Shown here: positions 23,296-37,123 of the stretch, piece by piece
Layout: every line of letters starts with the position of its first letter
How positions within the stretch are numbered: position 1 is the stretch's first letter
Source of the DNA: Vombatus ursinus
Taxonomy: Eukaryota > Chordata > Mammalia > Diprotodontia > Vombatidae
Reading direction: 5' to 3'
Assembly (NCBI RefSeq): GCF_900497805.2
Contig: NW_020954557.1
Location: 35,006,324 to 35,070,323, forward strand
Length of the DNA stretch: 64,000 nucleotides
Notes under the pieces: generated by a model
Seen by the model: the letters and a program-made list of their open reading frames with translations, nothing else
Database searches by the model: none
What the model was told of the DNA's origin: nothing
Program-made: the position numbers and the translations under genes

Positions 23296-23449
23296 TTCAA
23301 ATGAATGTTAATCAAATTAAGAGAACAGATGGTAAAGGTGGGGAGGATTCTGAGAAGGGAAAAATGAAAGAATAATAATGGAAGTAAACTCAAAGAACAG
23401 AGAATAGGTTAGGTCATTTGGGAAGCAAGGAAGACTTTGACACAAGTCA

Positions 23450-25042
23450 AATTAATGTAACCAATCCTAATCAGAGGGGCCAAGTTTTGCATTAGAAATA
23501 ATGTATTTTTTAAAAAATTAGGGATCAATATAAAAGGACTAAGTAGAGGAAAAGATCAATCTAATAATTTTAACCTCAATTGTGAATGGATTAAATTCCT
23601 GACAAAATGGAAGAGAATAGCAGAATGAACAAGAAAATAAAACTCAATATTCTGCACACAAATAGACATATAACAAGAAAAAAAAACTAAAGAAATGCCT
23701 AGGATAAAAATAATCAGCTGGAGCAAAATTTACCACATTTCAAGTTATCCAAACAATTGGGAATTATACTCATGATTTCAGATAAGGCAACAATAAAAAT
23801 ACACACTATGAAGAGATATAAACAAACTAGATTATGTTTTATCACCATAGACAATGAAACTACATAATTATTAAATATACATATATCAAATGTTGTAACA
23901 TGTAAGTTCTTAAAGGAAAAACTAACAAAATTTCAAAAAATATGGATAGTAAGATTGTAATTGAAGGAGATTTCATGATCCTCTTTCCCATTTGATCAAA
24001 TTTAACAGAAATATAAACTAAAAGGAAAACAAAGAATTGGATAGATTATTGGAAAAATTAGTTTTGAAAGACATCATCTATATGGAAAAATAAAAAATAT
24101 GTATTTTATACTTGCATTCATTATTATACAGAGTATGAGAAAAATATGCAGGCCAACATATAGACTAAGTAATCACATCATGAATAATGAGTAGATCACA
24201 CACCAGTAAAACTTTCTTGGCAGACAGGCTAACCCAGGTTGTGGGGAACTGAACAGTGTCAGACCTATTGGTGAGGTAAGAGGATGTCTACTTCAAGCAT
24301 GTGAAGACTTCCCTGGTGGAATGGGCAGATGGGAACAATTTGTTCCAGTACTCATGAAGGCTGCAGAAGCAGGCACTGTGGAGCACTTACAGCTTGCTCA
24401 GATATCAAGGATGCCAGGGTCATCCATTGCATCCTGGGCTATCACTAGTCATCTTAACTTTTGTCCTGCCACTGGACTTTGATGACTCTGGAAGAGAGAG
24501 TGAGGCTTGTGATTTTGCATAACACTGGCTCACCTAAATCCAATTCACTGCAAAGTCAGGTCATCACTCATCCCATCATGATATCATTAGTCCTCTTCAA
24601 AAATGAAAGAGAAACAACAAAGAAAATAAGAACAGAAAAAATGAGATGCAGATAAAATAGCCGACAGAAGAAGAAAAAATCTCTGAAAGCATCTTTTAGC
24701 AAAAGAGAGAGGATTTGTTGAGCGTTAAGTAACCTCCATTTAGAAAATAAACAAATCAGCAACCGTAAAATAGGCACAGTTGAAGAAATCTTAAAGATTA
24801 GTGGAGAAAGAACTATAAAATTACAGAGATCACAATTACAAAATTAGTGGACAAAATTTAAGACATTTTAAAAGATTAAATATAAACAATTACCACCTTG
24901 ATTTTCCCCCCAAAAAAAGAGAGGGGGAACAAATTAATGAAATCGCACATGAATAAAGTGAACTTCTAATGAAAAGATAGAAGATAAAAAAGAATGATCA
25001 AAACCACTATATATAATTGAATGCCAGAAAAATGAGACTATA
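23450..25042 (+). mobile_element. L1-D: old L1, ORF2 5' part (host of the nest)
   Basis: Around 23,565-23,610 the plus strand reads LTSIVNGLNS, the start of an L1 endonuclease (ITVNVNGMNS in L1-A). It continues with ISDKATIKIHTMKRYKQ, TIDNET, and near 23,965 IEGDFMILFP (L1-A: LVGDLNLPLS). The order matches ORF2, with many stops and frameshifts, so it is much older than L1-A. It is interrupted by another repeat (about 24,196-24,624) and by HAL1-B at 25,042, and resumes at 35,268. The first part, before 23,450, cannot be delimited. Confidence 0.75.
24196..24624 (+). repeat. About 420-bp interspersed repeat (two copies in window)
   Basis: Shares its whole order with 60,094-60,490: cagtaaaactttcttggcag, gcatgtgaagacttccctgg, gggaacaatttgttccagta, gcaggcactgtggagcactt, gccactggactttgatgact and ttagtcctcttcaaaaatga. 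It ends in an aacaacaaag tail. It is a dispersed repeat common in marsupials, perhaps a SINE of the RTE-mobilised type; I cannot name the family with certainty. It lies inside L1-D. Confidence 0.7.
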
Positions 25043-26487
25043 GAGGGGGTGGAGCCAAGATGGCAGAGGGAAAGCAGTGACTGTCTGGCTCTCTCCCAAA
25101 GCCCTCCAAATACCTAAAAACATGACACTAAACAAATTCTAAAGCAGCAGAACTGACAAAAAGACAGAGTGAAACAAATTCCCAGCCAAAGACATCCTGG
25201 ATGTCTGATCAGAAAGGTATTTCACACCAGGCTGGGAGAGAAGCACAGTGTGGCATGGGTGCGCAGGCTGCAGTGACCCTGGAGCAGGCCTCAAAGGACT
25301 GAATTGCAGGCAACTGTGGTGGTTTCCAGACTTCTCAACCCCTGACTGCCAAAGACAACTTAGAAGGTCAGTGGGAAAAGTCTGTGACTGCAGTGAGAGA
25401 GGAGCTAGGTCTCAGCCACAAGTCTCGAGCGCTGCTGTGCAAAGTCTCAAGTGTGGCCCATGGCCTTGGCTTTTTCCTGAGTTTCCAGACCATAGACTGA
25501 GGGGGAATTGAGTGGCTGATTAGAGAGGGATTGCAGGGATCTCTTTGCCAGTGCTGAGGCAGGTATCTCTTGCTTTGCCTGTGCTTGAATCTGGGTCACA
25601 GTTCTGAGGGGTGATCCTGGGGCAAGGAGGAAAGCTGATGTGGTGGACCTTGTTGTGGCAGTGGAGAGAAAATACCTTGCCCCTTATCATACCACCTTGG
25701 AAGAACTGAAAATTTTCAGTTCCTAGGAGTATCTCTGAAAACAGCTATACAAACCCCCAAAGCTTGGGACAGTACATTCTCCACATTGGAAGCAGACTCT
25801 TACCTTTACAAAGAGTTTAAAACTCAAGTAATTGACTGGGATCATAAGTAAGCAGTGCAAAAAGAGTCAGACTATATTATCTTACTGTGGTGACAAAGAA
25901 GATCAAAACATACAACCAGAAGAAGACAACAAAGTCAAAGCTCCTACATCCAAAGGCTCCAAGAAAAATATGAATCAGTCCCAGGCCTTGGAAGAGCTCA
26001 AAAGGGATTTTGAGAAGCAAGTAAGAGAAGTAGAGGAAAAACTGGGAAGAGAAATGAGAGTGATGCAAGAAAATCATGAAAAACAAGTCAACAGCTTGCT
26101 GAAAGAGACCCAAAAAAATACTGAAGAAAATAACACCTTAAAAAATAGCCTAACCCAAATGGCAAAAGAGGTCCAAAAAACCAATGAGGAGAAGAATGCA
26201 CTAAAAAGCAAAATTGGCCAAATGGAAAAAGAAGTTCAAAAGATTACTGAAGAAAATACTTCCTTAAAAATTAGAATAGGGCAATTGGAAGCTAGTGACT
26301 TTATGAGAAATCAAGACATTGTAAAACAAATCCAAAAGAATGAAAAATTAGAAAATAATGTGAAATATCTCATTGGAAAAACAACTGACCTGGAAAATAA
26401 ATCCAGGAGAGGGAATTTAAAAATTATTGGACTATCTGAAAGCCATGATTAAAAAAAGAGCCTAGACATCATCTTTCAAGAAATTAT
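25043..26487 (+). mobile_element. HAL1-B, 5' portion (5' UTR and ORF1 start)
   Basis: Begins at about 25,043 with gagggggtggagccaagatg, the 5' end wording shared with L1-A and L1-C. It is preceded by aaaaatgagactata (25,028-25,042), which recurs at 35,253-35,267. About 800 bp of 5' UTR lead to ORF1. The element is cut at 26,487 by L1-A. Unlike L1-A, nothing corresponding to ORF2 follows ORF1 when the element resumes at 33,295, so this is a half-L1 (HAL1) type retrotransposon that needs ORF2 from L1 in trans. Confidence 0.85.
25844..26487 (+). pseudogene. HAL1-B ORF1, N-terminal part (coiled coil)
   Basis: ORF1 proteins of L1/HAL1 bind element RNA as trimers held by a coiled coil. The frame can be followed from 25,844, where the expected ATG is ATA (compare ATGAGTAAA in L1-A). 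It includes a lysine-rich N-terminus, then from about codon 50 a coiled coil with 21-residue repeats: LTQMAKEVQKTNEEKNALK, then IGQMEKEVQKITEENTSLK, then IGQLE. It then enters the NLKIIGL strand that opens the RRM-like domain. One stop (TAA, 26,450-26,452; CAA in relatives) lies near codon 203. The frame is otherwise open and continues in phase at 33,295 after the L1-A insertion. Total length without the insertion is 360 codons plus stop, normal for this protein. Confidence 0.85.
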
Positions 26488-27461
26488 TGACTTCTGCTTC
26501 CGGGAGCCAAGATGGCGGAGTAAAAAGGTAGTTGCTCTCACCCTCCCCTATCAACTTCTGAAAACCCAGAAAATATCACCCTAGAAAAAAACCTGGAACA
26601 GCTGAACCAGAAGAAAGATGGGGTGCAGCAGTACACTAGCCCAGGTGGCTAGAGGGATTAACGGGAAAGGCCCCTCTTACCCTGGGGGAAGGGGAGCAGT
26701 ACAAAATAGGAGCAGCCCAGCCAGCTAGTGGAAAGACCCACTTTAGCACACCAGGAGGAGATTCTGGTGCCTTGGCATTCTACAGCAAACGAGTCTCCCA
26801 ATGCCTGAGCAAAAATGAGAGAAGCAGCACTACAAAGGGCCCCAGGCAGATAAGCACCCAGCAGCATTCATCTGAAAGGAGCTGAAGAAAGCAACCAAGA
26901 GGTGCCAAAAAGTTCCAGCCTTGTTGATTCCAGCCCAACACCAGGTAAGCTGTCAGAAACCTACAGCCTCCAACTGCTAACCAAGAGGAGATCCCGAAGC
27001 CCAGGTGGTCAAGCAGGCAAACTCCAACAGCTGTACCTCCAAGTGCCTCAGTAAGGGTGGGGTAACTGGTGGAAACCAGCTCAGAAAAACACCAGGTGCC
27101 TTGGCATTCTACAGCAAAGAAGTCTCCCAGTACTTCAACAGAAATAAGGGAGGCAGCACTGCAAGAGGCCCCAGGCAGATAAACACCTGGCAGCACTTAT
27201 CTAAAAGGAGCTAAACAAAGCTAAAGGAAAGGAAAAGCAGGCAACCTAGATTTACCTGAAACTCCCAGCCTTGCTGATTCCAGCCCAACACCAGATAAGC
27301 TGCCGGAAACCTACAGCTTCCAATTGCGAACATAAGAGGCCCCAGCACACAAAGCCAGTGACCAAGACCTAGGCTCCCAATACAAGAAGCTTGGGTCAGT
27401 GCCCTCTGCTCCCCAGAAGGAGAGCTTAATCTCTTTAAAGGCTAGGGAATAAAGAAACACC
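26488..27461 (+). promoter_or_regulatory. L1-A 5' UTR with tandem internal duplication
   Basis: Starts close to cgggagccaagatggcggag, as in the other L1 5' ends here. It contains two copies of a unit: ggtgccttggcattctacag at 26,766 and 27,095, and ccagcccaacaccag(g/a)taagctg at 26,931 and 27,281, giving an offset of about 330-350 bp. On the minus strand the two units encode similar peptide strings, which shows the duplication independently. L1 5' UTRs normally hold the internal promoter; that this one did so is inferred from family knowledge. Confidence 0.7.
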
Positions 27462-28497
27462 ATGAGTAAAAAGAAACGCACAATAGATTCCTATTATGAG
27501 AAGAGTGAAGATCAAGACAGAAATTCTGAAGAGGACAACACTGTTCTCAAACCCACACCTGCAACATCAAAAGGGAATATGAACTGGTCTGAAGCCCAAA
27601 AATCCTTCTTTGAAGAACTCAAGTAGGATTTTAAAAGTCAAATGAGAGAGGTAGAGGAGTCCTTTAAAAGTAGAATTGGCCAATTGGAAAAAAAGTACAA
27701 TGAAGAAAACAAGTCCCTAAAACACAAAATTGGCCAAATGGAAAAAAAGTACAATGAAGAAAATAAATCCCTTAAAAATACAATTGACCAATTGGAGAAG
27801 AAAGTACAAAATCTAACAGAAAAAAACAATATGTTAAAAATTAGAATTGAACAAATGGAAACTAATGACTCTATGAGAGAGCAAGAATCAGTCAAACAGA
27901 AACAAAAAAAATGAAAAAATAGATGAAAACATAAAATACCTCATGGGTAAAACAGCTGACCTGGAAAATTGATCCAGGAGAGACAATTTAAAAATTATAC
28001 GCCTACCTGAAAGTCATGATGAAAAAAAGAACCTGGACAGTATCCTTCAGGAAATCATAAAGGAAAACTGCCTTGAAGTCCTAGAACCTGAAGTTAAAAT
28101 AACTATAGAAAGAATCCATTGCTCCTGGCCTGAAAGAGATCCCAAATTGAAAATGCCAAGGAATATAATAGCTAAATTCCAAAATTACCAGATAAAAGAG
28201 AAATTACTGCAAGCAGCCAGAAAGAAACAATTTAAATATCATTGAACCACAGTCAGGATTACACAGGACATTGCAGCCTCTACATTAAAAGACCATAGGG
28301 CATGGAACATGATATTCCATAAGGCAAAGGAGCTTGGAATGCAGCCAAGGATTAACTACCCAGTGAAAATGAGTGTGATTTTTCAGGGAAGGAGATGGAT
28401 ATTCAATGAAATAGGGGACTTCCAAATGTTCCCGATAAAAAGACCAGAGCTCAACAAAAAATTTGATCTTCAAGTACAAGATTCAAGAGAGACATGA
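27462..28497 (+). pseudogene. L1-A ORF1 (RNA-binding coiled-coil protein), broken
   Basis: Start ATGAGTAAAAAGAAACGC at 27,462 gives MSKKKRTIDSYYEKSEDQ. A stop (TAG, 27,624-27,626) falls at codon 55, and a frameshift lies in the A-run near 27,904-27,911. The coiled coil (about 27,642-27,890) has two near-identical 18-residue units, IGQLEKKYNEENKSLKHK and IGQMEKKYNEENKSLKNT, then a 21-residue one. After the shift come the RRM-like domain (DNLKII, then RIHC..PERDPKLKMPRNI) and the C-terminal domain with AARKKQF and DHRAWNMIFHKAKELG, ending QDSRET at 28,497. About 344 residues if whole. It would coat L1 RNA in the cytoplasm. Both lesions rule out a full-length product. Confidence 0.93.
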
Positions 28498-29107
28498 AAA
28501 GGTAAATGGGACAGAAAGATACAAGATGTTGTTAAAGGGCAAAATGTTTACATCTCTACAAAGGAAGATGACACTTGCAACTCTTGAGAACTGTATTGTT
28601 ATTATACCATGTTAAAGGAGTATACATAAAGGGGGTGGATATAAGTTGACTTTGATGTAATGATAAAAAAAATTTAATCAAGTGGGTTAAATGGATCCAA
28701 GTAAGTGGATTAGTCTGAGCTAAGAAAATGTACTGAGAAAGGAGGAGGCAGACAAGGGTAAATTACATTACAGGAAAAGACACAAAAACCTATTAGAGCA
28801 GAGGTAAAGAAGGGAGGGGGATGAGCATTGTTTGAACCTTACTCTTATCAGATTTGGCTCAAGAAGGGAATAACATAATCAGTTAGGTATAGAAATCTAA
28901 CTTGTACTATAGGTAGTAGGAGGGGAAAGGGGAAAGAAAAGGGAGGGGGGATAGAAGGAAAGGAAGAAGCAACAAGGGTAAAGGGGAAGAAAAGGGAAAG
29001 GGATAATAGAAGGGAGGTGGGACCCAAGGAGGCGCTGGTCAAAAGCAAAACACTAGTTGGGGGGGGAAGAAGAAAGGAGAAAGAAAAGCATAAATGGGGG
29101 GGAAAGG
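28498..29107 (+). other. L1-A inter-ORF linker, purine-rich
   Basis: About 610 bases between ORF1 and ORF2, becoming A/G-rich from 28,735 with runs of G (for example 29,056-29,065). The same purine-rich wording is seen after ORF1 in HAL1-B (33,950-34,330) and L1-C (63,450-63,840). It is non-coding on the plus strand. Confidence 0.75.
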
Positions 29108-32929
<3,822 letters not shown>

Positions 32930-33284
32930 TATTGATAAACTTAACCCTTCCTGGCAATACAAGGATCTAAGACATCTCCAGAGGCCTTGAGATGGAAAAT
33001 GCTATCCCCACTCAAACAAAGAACTATGGAAACCAAATTGTTTTTTTCTCTTCTGTTGAGTATTGTTTCCTCTTTCTGATGGTTCCTCCTATTGGTTTTA
33101 ATTTCTACTTACATCATCACTAATGTGAAAATATGTTTAATATGAATGTAAATGTATAATGTATATCAGATTGTGCACCATCTTGGGGAGGGTGGTGGGG
33201 TAGAAGGAGGAGAAAAATTTTAAACTCAAAAGCATATGGAAGTGATTATTGATAAATCAAAATAAATTAATAAAAATTTAAAAA
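32930..33284 (+). other. L1-A 3' UTR and A-rich end
   Basis: Contains tgtgaaaatatgtttaatat, then the G-rich ggggagggtggtgggg (33,185-33,200) and an A+T-rich end with aataaattaataaaaa. The same order is found in L1-E (62,270-62,629), showing the two belong to one subfamily. Confidence 0.85.
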
Positions 33285-33294
33285 AAGAAATTAT

Positions 33295-33733
33295 CAAGGA
33301 AAACTGTCCTGATATTTTAGAACCAGAAGGCAAAATAGAAATTGAAAGAATCCACCAATCTCCTCCTGAAAGAGATCTCCAAAGGAAAACTTCTAGGAAT
33401 ATTGTAGCCAAATTCCAGAGTTCCCAGGTCAAGGAGAAAATATTGCAAGCAGCCAGAAAGAAACAGTTCAAGTATTGTGGAAACACAATCAGGATAACAC
33501 AAGATTTAGCTGCTTCCACAGTAAGGGATCACAGGGCATGGAATATAATATTCCAGGCAGCAAAGGAGATTGGATTACAACCAAGAATCACCTACCCAGC
33601 AAAACTGAGTATAATCCTGCAGGGGAAAAAATGGTCATTCAGTGACATAGAGGACTTTCAAGCATTCTTGATGAGAAGACCAGAGTTGAATAGAAAATTT
33701 GATTTTCAAATTCAAGATTCGAGTGGAATATGA
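33295..33733 (+). pseudogene. HAL1-B ORF1, C-terminal part
   Basis: Continues in phase from 26,487 and stays open to TGA at 33,731-33,733. It reads KENCPDILEPEGKIEIERIH, PPERDLQRKTSRNIVAKFQ, AARKKQFKYCGNTIRITQDL, AKEIGLQPRITYPAKLSI and ends FDFQIQDSSGI. This covers the RRM-like end and C-terminal domain of an L1-type ORF1 protein. No lesion is seen in this half. The protein would bind HAL1 RNA; without its own ORF2 the element depends on L1. Confidence 0.88.
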
Positions 33734-34790
33734 AGAGGTAAACAGGAAAGAGAAAATCATAATAGACTTATTAAGGTTGTACTGTTTAAATTCCTGCATG
33801 GAAAGATGATATTTGTAACTCATGAGACCTTTGTCAGTATTAGGGTAGTTGGAGGGGAAAAAATTTTATGTATATATATATATATAGATGGATAGATAGG
33901 TAGATAGAGGGCACAGAGTGAGTTGAAAATGAAGGGGTCATATCTGGAGAATAAAATTAAGGGGTGAGAGAGGAACATACTAGAAGAAGGAGAAAGGGAG
34001 AGGTAGAATGGGGTAAATTATCCCCCCCAAAAAACGGGAGAAAAGGCTCTTACAATGGAGGAGAAACAGGGGAAGGCGAGAGGGAATGAGTGAATCTTAT
34101 TCTCATAGGATTTGACTTAAGGAGGGAATAACATACACACTCAATTGTGTGTGGAAATCTGTTTTACCCTACAGGAAAATGGGGGGGGGAAGGGGACAAG
34201 AGAGTAGGGGAATGATAGAGAGGAGGGCAGATTGGGAAAGGGAGTAATCAGAAGCAAATACTTCTGAGGAGGGACAGGGTCAAAAGAAAGAATAGAATAA
34301 ATGGGGGGCAGGATAGGATTAAGGGAAATAGAGTTAATCTTTCACAGCATGTCTACTATGGAAGTGTTTTGCATAACTGCACATTTATAACCTATATTGA
34401 GTTGCTTGCCTTTTCAATGAGAGTGGGTAGGGAGGGAGGAAGGAGAAAATTTGGAACCCAAAGTTTTAAAAACACATGTTTAAAAAAATGTTTTCACATG
34501 CAACTGGAAATAAGAAATACAGGAAATGGGGTAGAGAAATCCATCCTGCCCTCCAGGAAAATTGAAGGGGAAGGGAATAAGAGAAGGAGGGGGAGAGATA
34601 GAAGGGAAGGCAGACTAGGGGAAGGGGTATTTAGAATGCATACCATCTTGGGGTGGGGGGAGGGGTGAGATGGGGTGAAAATTTGTAACTCAAAATCTTG
34701 TGGAAGTAAATGTTGAAAACAAAAAAATAAATAAAAATTACCATAAAAAAAAGAAATGGACAAACTAAAAAAATAAATAAATAAATAAAT
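33734..34790 (+). mobile_element. HAL1-B 3' region with internal duplication
   Basis: After ORF1 there is no ORF2. A purine-rich linker (33,950-34,330) is followed by an L1-like 3' end (gcatgtctactatggaagtg, ttgagttgcttgccttttca, near 34,347-34,418). A second copy of the linker then appears (34,150-34,258 resembles 34,522-34,643), and then a second 3' end with ggggtggggggagggg (34,650-34,665) and cttgtggaagtaaatgttg. It closes in A-rich sequence and an (aaat)n run (34,767-34,790). This double-ended layout seems typical of the family. Confidence 0.75.
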
Positions 34791-35252
34791 TCAATTCAAC
34801 AAATATTTAAGTATCAATATACCAAAGGTAATACTGCACTTAGGGTTGGAGGTACAAGGATAGATAGGGCACAGGACCCATTTTCATTATACTTATAATT
34901 AATGGAAGCTAAGCTTTATACCAGAAGCTAGCAAACTTTCAGAAATGGTATGTTAAATTTCTGAATTGCACTTTACCCCACTTGAGTCCTGAGAATGGTG
35001 ATTGCTTTAACTAGGGTAACCTACCCATAACTTTCCCAGCAGATGTCAACAGTGTAATTGGGATACCCCAACAGGAAAAATCCAGTAAATTTCATTTTTC
35101 CTCTTCATCAGATATCCATGGGCTTTAATAAGGGGTAGGTACTCACAAAGTCAATGGAGATCAATAGTCAAAAATCAAAGCAAATACATAGGAAAACCAT
35201 GTGCTTTATATACAGTAGGATTATTAATAAATAACTATAGTATCAATCAATA
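34791..35252 (+). repeat. Probable 3'-transduced flank carried by HAL1-B
   Basis: This 462-bp stretch lies after the HAL1 3' end but before the second target duplication (35,253-35,267). The L1-D host sequence resumes only after that duplication. It begins with a fragment of the 1,224-type old repeat (caacaaatatttaagtatca) and ends with aataaataactatag and aatcaataaaaaa, which supply polyadenylation signals and a short A tail. The simplest reading is read-through transcription past the weak HAL1 signal at the source locus, followed by retrotransposition of both parts together. Confidence 0.65.
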
Positions 35253-35267
35253 AAAAATGAGACTATA

Positions 35268-36010
35268 AAGGAAATTAATAGTAATCTATAAAAATATTAA
35301 AGACCCAAATTAATAAAAGAAGAAATAGGAAGTTTAAATACCCTGATCTCAGAAAAAAGAAATCCATTATAACCTAAATGAACTACCTAAGAGTTTAAAA
35401 AAATCCTGATCCAAATAGATTTTAAGTGAATTCTATCAAATGTTTACAGAACAATTCATACTTCTGCTAAAACAAATTCTTGTAAATAATTGATTGAGAA
35501 GCCTATCTGCCAGATTCCTTTTTGTGGACATAGATGATCCTACTACCTAACCCAGAGAAGGATAAAGCAGAAAAGAGAGTTACAGACAAACTTAACCAAT
35601 CAATCAACAAGTATGTATTGCTAATATATTCCTATGCAAAAAACTGAAATGAAATACTAGCCAAAAGTCTATAATGATGGGTCTGAAAATTACACACGAC
35701 AAAGGTGAATTGATGTATATGATACAAGTGTAGTTCAACTTTAGAAAAGCAATGAGCACAATTAAACAAAAAATCCAAATTTTATGTAATTTTATATATT
35801 TTATGTAATATGGCCATATTATATAACTTTTATATGAAAAGTAACTTTATAATAATAAATGCAGAAAAAGCCATTTTAAAGATATTTGAAAAGCTTTGGC
35901 GTCATACAAAGACCCTTATTTAATTGGAACAAAAGTACATAACAACAACAACAAAAAAAAACCTAGCAAATGTGCAAAGAAGAAACACTGAAAAGTTTCC
36001 CAATAACAAT
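35268..36010 (+). mobile_element. L1-D: old L1, reverse transcriptase part
   Basis: It resumes exactly where the 5' piece stopped. KEINSNL and RPKLIKEEIGSLNTLISEK match [25 protein letters not shown] of L1-A. Next come tgatccaaatagattttaag (compare SPGPDGF), ttctatcaaatgtttacaga (FYQTFKEQ) and aataaatgcagaaaaagcca (DAEKAF). There are many stops and frameshifts. It ends near 36,010 without reaching the FADD box, so the 3' third is missing. Confidence 0.75.
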
Positions 36011-36029
36011 AGGGAATAGAGATAGGTGT

Positions 36030-36180
36030 TAGTGTGGGAATACCTCTGTTCAAGTTCCTCTTCTGACACATAGTGTGTGACCTCGAGCAAATAATTTAAC
36101 TTTTGAGAGGTCTAGGCAACTTCCTAAGTTGCGTAGCCATTGTTTCTATATATTGATATGGGTATTGGGGGTCTTCCCAG
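36030..36180 (+). mobile_element. SINE fragment (4,592-type)
   Basis: ctgttcaagttcctcttctg, acatagtgtgtgacctcgag and gtctaggcaacttcctaagt resemble the body and tail of the SINE at 4,592-4,830. Confidence 0.55.
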
Positions 36181-36591
36181 TAAATATCCCTTTGTAAAAA
36201 CAATTGTATGCAGTTGTTAACTGGTTAAATACTACAGAGACACTAATCAGTGAGGGGTTATCAGTGATATAAGGGAAGAATGATATATTTCATTGATATA
36301 ACTGTAACTAGCATTTGATATTGGAAAGAACACACTGGAATGGGGTTTGAGTCAATAGCCGTTAGGATCACACTGATCCTCTCCAGGGCATCCCCAGAGC
36401 CCAGAGAGGGAGATATAATCATCCTTCTGAAAATCCAACTCATTGTGAGTTTGAGTTAGAATAAGTACCCCATTTTCTAAAAAAAAAATAATAGATGAAC
36501 ACACATACATACACATATACATACCTATAGATGATAAGCATTATGTACATTTACCTTTCCATTACTGCATAGATCAATCTACCAAGGGGAA

Positions 36592-36808
36592 TAAGCATTT
36601 ACATAGTGCCTATTATGTACCAGGTATTATATTAAGCATTTTTTTTTTACTAAATACTATGTCATTTGATCCTCACAACAATCCTGCAAGGTATTACTTG
36701 CTCAGGATGACTTGCTCAGGATTACACAGCTAGTATCTTGTTTGAAGACAGAGTCAAATTTTCTGACTCCAGGTCCAACGCTCTAACCACTATACCACCA
36801 GGTGCCTC
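36592..36808 (-). mobile_element. MIR-type SINE
   Basis: Plus-strand order tttacatagtgcctattatg, catttgatcctcacaacaat, gattacacagctagtatctt and actccaggtccaacgctcta ends at accaccaggtgcctc. Reverse complement of a MIR. Confidence 0.82.
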
Positions 36809-36825
36809 TAATTAAGTATCTATGT

Positions 36826-37074
36826 TTGTTGTTGTTGCTCAGTCCTTCAGTCATGTCTGTCTCTTCCTGACCCTGTGGACCATACTGTCCATGGGGTTTT
36901 CTTGGCAAAGATACTGGAGTGACTTGAAATTTCCTTCTCCAGGGGATTAAGACAAACAGAGGTTAAATAATTTGCCCAGAGTCACAAGCTAGGAAGTGTC
37001 TGAGGTTGGATTTGAACTCACGTCTTCCTGACTCCATGTTCAGATTTCTATGCAATGAGACATCTAGCTGCCTC
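36826..37074 (-). mobile_element. Composite marsupial SINE (left arm of an inverted pair)
   Basis: Plus-strand order: ttgttgttgttgctcagtcc, cagtcatgtctgtctcttcc, gggttttcttggcaaagata, ggatttgaactcacgtcttc and gacatctagctgcc. This is the reverse complement of the element at 37,258-37,500 over nearly the whole length. Confidence 0.88.
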
Positions 37075-37123
37075 CTACATGTATATGTGTGATGTGAATC
37101 TATATAATATGCAAAATGATAGA

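Noticed and set aside
26658-27196. Overlapping minus-strand frames of 69 and 138 codons with similar sequences
   Set aside because: They are antisense to the L1-A 5' UTR; their similarity reflects the tandem duplication, not a gene family.
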